Shown piece by piece: positions 22,747 through 24,988 of a stretch of 24,988 nucleotides of DNA. Each line of letters opens with the position of its first letter. Position 1 is the stretch's first letter. The notes beneath the pieces were generated by a model that was given only the letters and a program-made list of their open reading frames with translations, ran no database searches and had not been told where the DNA came from. This DNA is from UBA993 sp964436815 (GTDB lineage Bacteria; Bacillota; Dethiobacteria; DTU022). The stretch is from contig CAYTER010000031.1 of the NCBI GenBank assembly GCA_964436815.1, positions 1 to 24,988 of the forward strand. Reading direction: 5' to 3'. The position numbers and the translations under genes are program-made.

Positions 22747-23478
22747 GTGGCTAAAAACAAAGACGGCACGATGCCCGTACTTGAACATCTTGCAGAATTG
22801 CGCCTGCGCCTGTTTATTTCGGCAGGCGTTTTGCTTGTTGCTGCCATAATTTCTTTCTCAAATATTGCTTTTATCAGAAGACTGTTAACCAGGCCGCTCG
22901 AAGACCTGCAGTTAATTTTTCTGTCGCCTCCCGAAGCCTTTATGTCTAATTTAAGGCTGGCTTTAATCAGCGGCTTAATTTTAGCTTCACCGGTGATCAT
23001 CTACGAGGCGCTGGCTTTTATCTTTCCCGGTCTGACCAGAAGTGAAAAGATCTTCTTTTTACTGGTTCTATTCGGGATAATTATTCTTTTTGGCAGTGGT
23101 GTAATTTTCGCCTATTACATTGTATTTCCACTGGCCTTAAATTTTTTCCTCCAGTTTGCTTCCACGCAACTGGAACCACGGTTTACGATTAGCGAGTATC
23201 TGTCTTTTATATTATCTTTTCACTTAGGGTTCGGGATCGTTTTTCAGCTGCCGCTTATGACCTGGGCGCTGGGCAAACTGGGCCTGCTGACTTCCGACTT
23301 TTTAAAAAGGAACCGAAAAATAGCGCTGCTGGTAATGCTGGTTTTGTCGGCTATTATTACACCGCCTGATATCATTTCCCAGGTGGCGATGGCCCTGCCG
23401 CTGTTACTGCTCTATGAAATCGGGATTATCATGGTTTTAATCAGCGAGAGGAAGCGGTTGCGAATGTTGGCCGAATGA
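22747..23478 (+). CDS. tatC: Sec-independent translocase subunit TatC
   Basis: The receptor subunit of the Tat system, about 243 residues and six membrane segments. The N-terminal MPVLEHLAELRLRLFIS is the conserved signal-peptide docking region with its Glu and Arg. Further family stretches are SPPEAFMSNLRLALISGL and the FAYYIVFPLALNFFLQF region. I place the start at GTG 22747, giving the usual short N-terminus. The frame is open back to GTG 22687, but those extra 20 residues are low in family resemblance and 22687 has no ribosome site. A strong AGGAGGGG at 22697-22704 lies between the two with no in-frame start at proper distance, so the start is uncertain. Confidence 0.93.
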   Translation: MAKNKDGTMPVLEHLAELRLRLFISAGVLLVAAIISFSNIAFIRRLLTRPLEDLQLIFLSPPEAFMSNLRLALISGLILASPVIIYEALAFIFPGLTRSEKIFFLLVLFGIIILFGSGVIFAYYIVFPLALNFFLQFASTQLEPRFTISEYLSFILSFHLGFGIVFQLPLMTWALGKLGLLTSDFLKRNRKIALLVMLVLSAIITPPDIISQVAMALPLLLLYEIGIIMVLISERKRLRMLAE

Positions 23479-23500
23479 AGGAACAATTAGGAGAATTGCT

Positions 23501-24163
23501 TTGAAATTTAACGAAAAAAAATTAGAGAATAAGAAAGGTGCAATCCTGTTGGCCGGAGGGGACAGTAAAAGGCTTGGTCAACCGAAGGCACTCCTGGATT
23601 TCTGCGGTCAAACCCTGATTTCCCGGATGGTAAATATTTTAAGCTGTTATTTTAGCTCAATAACACTGGTCACTGATCGGCCGGATCAGTATGAGGGATT
23701 GCCGGTGCGGTTTACAGATGATTTACTGACCGATCGGGTTAAAAGTCCGCTTCGCGGCATTCACGCCGGTTTAAGTTTGTCAACCCTGCCCTACCAGTTC
23801 GTGGTGGCCTGCGATATGCCTTTTCTTAATCTCGAACTAATCGGTTATATGGAAACCTATGCAAACCACTATGATGCTGTTGTTCCGCGAGTCGACAGCT
23901 ATTATCAACCGCTCTATGCTTTTTACAGCAAAAATTGTATTGAAATTATAGAAAAGCAGATTAAACTCGGCAACTATAAAATTATTGATTTCTACTCCAG
24001 GATAAATGTCTGTTACATTTCCGAGGCGGAAATAGGCAGGTTTGATCCAGGCCAAAAATCGTTTTTTAATATCAATACCTGGGAAGATTATCAAAAAGCC
24101 CTGCTTCAGCTGGAGGAGATCTTGTTGAGCTGTAATAACGAAGGAGGTAGCGCAGTTGATTAG
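23501..24163 (+). CDS. mobA: Molybdenum cofactor guanylyltransferase
   Basis: MobA transfers GMP from GTP to molybdopterin to form the guanine dinucleotide cofactor of DMSO-reductase-type molybdenum and tungsten enzymes. The 220-residue nucleotidyltransferase shows LLAGGDSKRLGQPKALL (residues 16-32), the family signature, and VACDMPFLN (102-110) with the metal-binding Asp105. KSPLRGIHAGLS is also typical. The start is TTG at 23501, with AGGAG (23489-23493) 7 nt upstream. It follows tatC after 22 nt, so Tat and cofactor maturation are probably one operon. The stop overlaps the next start by 8 nt. Confidence 0.92.
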   Translation: MKFNEKKLENKKGAILLAGGDSKRLGQPKALLDFCGQTLISRMVNILSCYFSSITLVTDRPDQYEGLPVRFTDDLLTDRVKSPLRGIHAGLSLSTLPYQFVVACDMPFLNLELIGYMETYANHYDAVVPRVDSYYQPLYAFYSKNCIEIIEKQIKLGNYKIIDFYSRINVCYISEAEIGRFDPGQKSFFNINTWEDYQKALLQLEEILLSCNNEGGSAVD

Positions 24164-24988
24164 AATGCCTGATTATATTGGACCGATGGCTTATGGTTTA
24201 AAAATGGGAGTCATCCTGCCCGGAATGGATATTGTTGAAAAAGTATTTGAGTCGCTCGAGCAGTGCAGTAAAGATGGATTGCTGGCAAAGGGAGATGTTG
24301 TCTGTGTAACCGAATCGGTTGTAGCCCGGGCTCAGAACAATTACATCACGCTGGATCATATTGCCCTGGAAATAAGGGAAAAATTACATTTGGCTGATGA
24401 TAGCAAGCTCGCAGTGGTTTTTCCGATTGCCAGCCGTAACCGGTTTTCAATGATTATGAAAGGAATCGCCCGGGCGGTGCCAAAGGGCGAAGTCATCGTT
24501 CAGCTTTCGTTTCCCACCGACGAAGTAGGCAATGAAGTAATATCGCCCACTTTTGCTGCAAACCTCGGCAAGAACCTGATTACGGAAGAAGATATTCAGG
24601 GCCAAAGTTTTAAACATCCCCTCACCGGGGTTGATTATATCAATCTTTACCGGGAAGTCATCGCTTCGGAAGGGGCTTCTCCCGTAATTATTCTCTCCAA
24701 CAATCCGCTGGATGTTATTGAATACAGCCCGGCGGGTATTATTGTGGCTGATATTCACAAGCGCGAAAAAACTTTAAATTATCTTACCGCGTGGTTTGAC
24801 AATTGCATTACCCTGGATCAAATTTGTAACGAAGGTGAAGTTCGTTCCGAATGGGGCTTACTGGGCAGCAATATGTCAGCCGGTGAGCGGCTTAAACTCG
24901 CACCAAGAGATGGACATATAGTTGTCAAGCAGCTTCAGTCTAAAGTTAAAAAAGAGTTGGGTATTGATCTTGAGGTCATGATTTATGG
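24156..24988 (+). CDS. Coenzyme F420:L-glutamate ligase (CofE)-like protein, partial at the right edge
   Basis: The open frame runs 277 codons to the edge without a stop. It starts at TTG 24156, 8 nt after AAGGAGG (24141-24147), overlapping the mobA stop. The translation contains GLLAKGDVVCVTESVVARAQ, then VFPIASRNRFSMIMKGIARA, QLSFPTDEVGNEVIS and DYINLYREVIASEG. These recall the F420 ligase domain proteins annotated in Clostridia. CofE adds glutamate to F420-0, but most Clostridia do not make F420, so the true reaction of this group is unclear. The overlap with mobA suggests shared expression. I am fairly sure of the family and not of the function. Confidence 0.72.
   Translation, partial: MIRMPDYIGPMAYGLKMGVILPGMDIVEKVFESLEQCSKDGLLAKGDVVCVTESVVARAQNNYITLDHIALEIREKLHLADDSKLAVVFPIASRNRFSMIMKGIARAVPKGEVIVQLSFPTDEVGNEVISPTFAANLGKNLITEEDIQGQSFKHPLTGVDYINLYREVIASEGASPVIILSNNPLDVIEYSPAGIIVADIHKREKTLNYLTAWFDNCITLDQICNEGEVRSEWGLLGSNMSAGERLKLAPRDGHIVVKQLQSKVKKELGIDLEVMIY

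Overview
The window looks like chromosomal DNA of an anaerobic, fermentative member of the Bacillota (Clostridia-like). This is inferred from three things: a lysine-fermentation gene set (kdd-kal-kce), strong AGGAGG-type ribosome binding sites with frequent TTG and GTG starts, and sigma-A-like promoters. Genes are tightly packed and base composition looks even. I saw no rRNA, tRNA, CRISPR array, insertion sequence or prophage gene.

Layout. Positions 1-1470 hold the end of a lysine-degradation operon (3' end of kdd, kal, kce) closed by a strong terminator. From 6077 down to 1424 on the minus strand runs a housekeeping operon, nadE-mnmG-radical SAM protein, with a near-consensus promoter and a hairpin-containing leader. 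A cation diffusion facilitator (minus) and galU-amidase (plus) diverge around a 35-nt perfect palindrome. A coupled pair of small gate-domain membrane proteins (minus) diverges from a fetA-fetB type ABC metal exporter (plus), with only about 40 bp between the starts. An M50 site-2-protease-like membrane peptidase with CBS domains (minus) and an unrecognised membrane protein (plus) share the next divergent region. queG (minus) follows with its own promoter.

Positions 14825-20583 are a complete oligopeptide/dipeptide ABC transporter operon on the minus strand, oppA-oppB-oppC-oppD-oppF. It has a hairpin/T-run between oppA and oppB and a possible small upstream ORF whose stop overlaps the oppA start. 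From 20760 everything is on the plus strand: a DUF2007-like protein, a PAP2 phosphatase, two tatA genes, tatC, mobA and a coenzyme F420:glutamate ligase-like gene that runs off the right edge.

How the genes fit together. Peptide import plus lysine fermentation suits an amino-acid fermenter. The tatA-tatA-tatC-mobA run links Tat export with molybdenum cofactor maturation, as expected where molybdoenzymes are exported folded. CDF and FetAB are two metal-efflux systems about 3.5 kb apart. No clearly novel multi-gene system stands out. The best leads are the palindrome upstream of the CDF gene, the nadE leader, the split gate-domain pair beside fetAB, the oppA leader ORF and the F420-ligase-like gene next to mobA.
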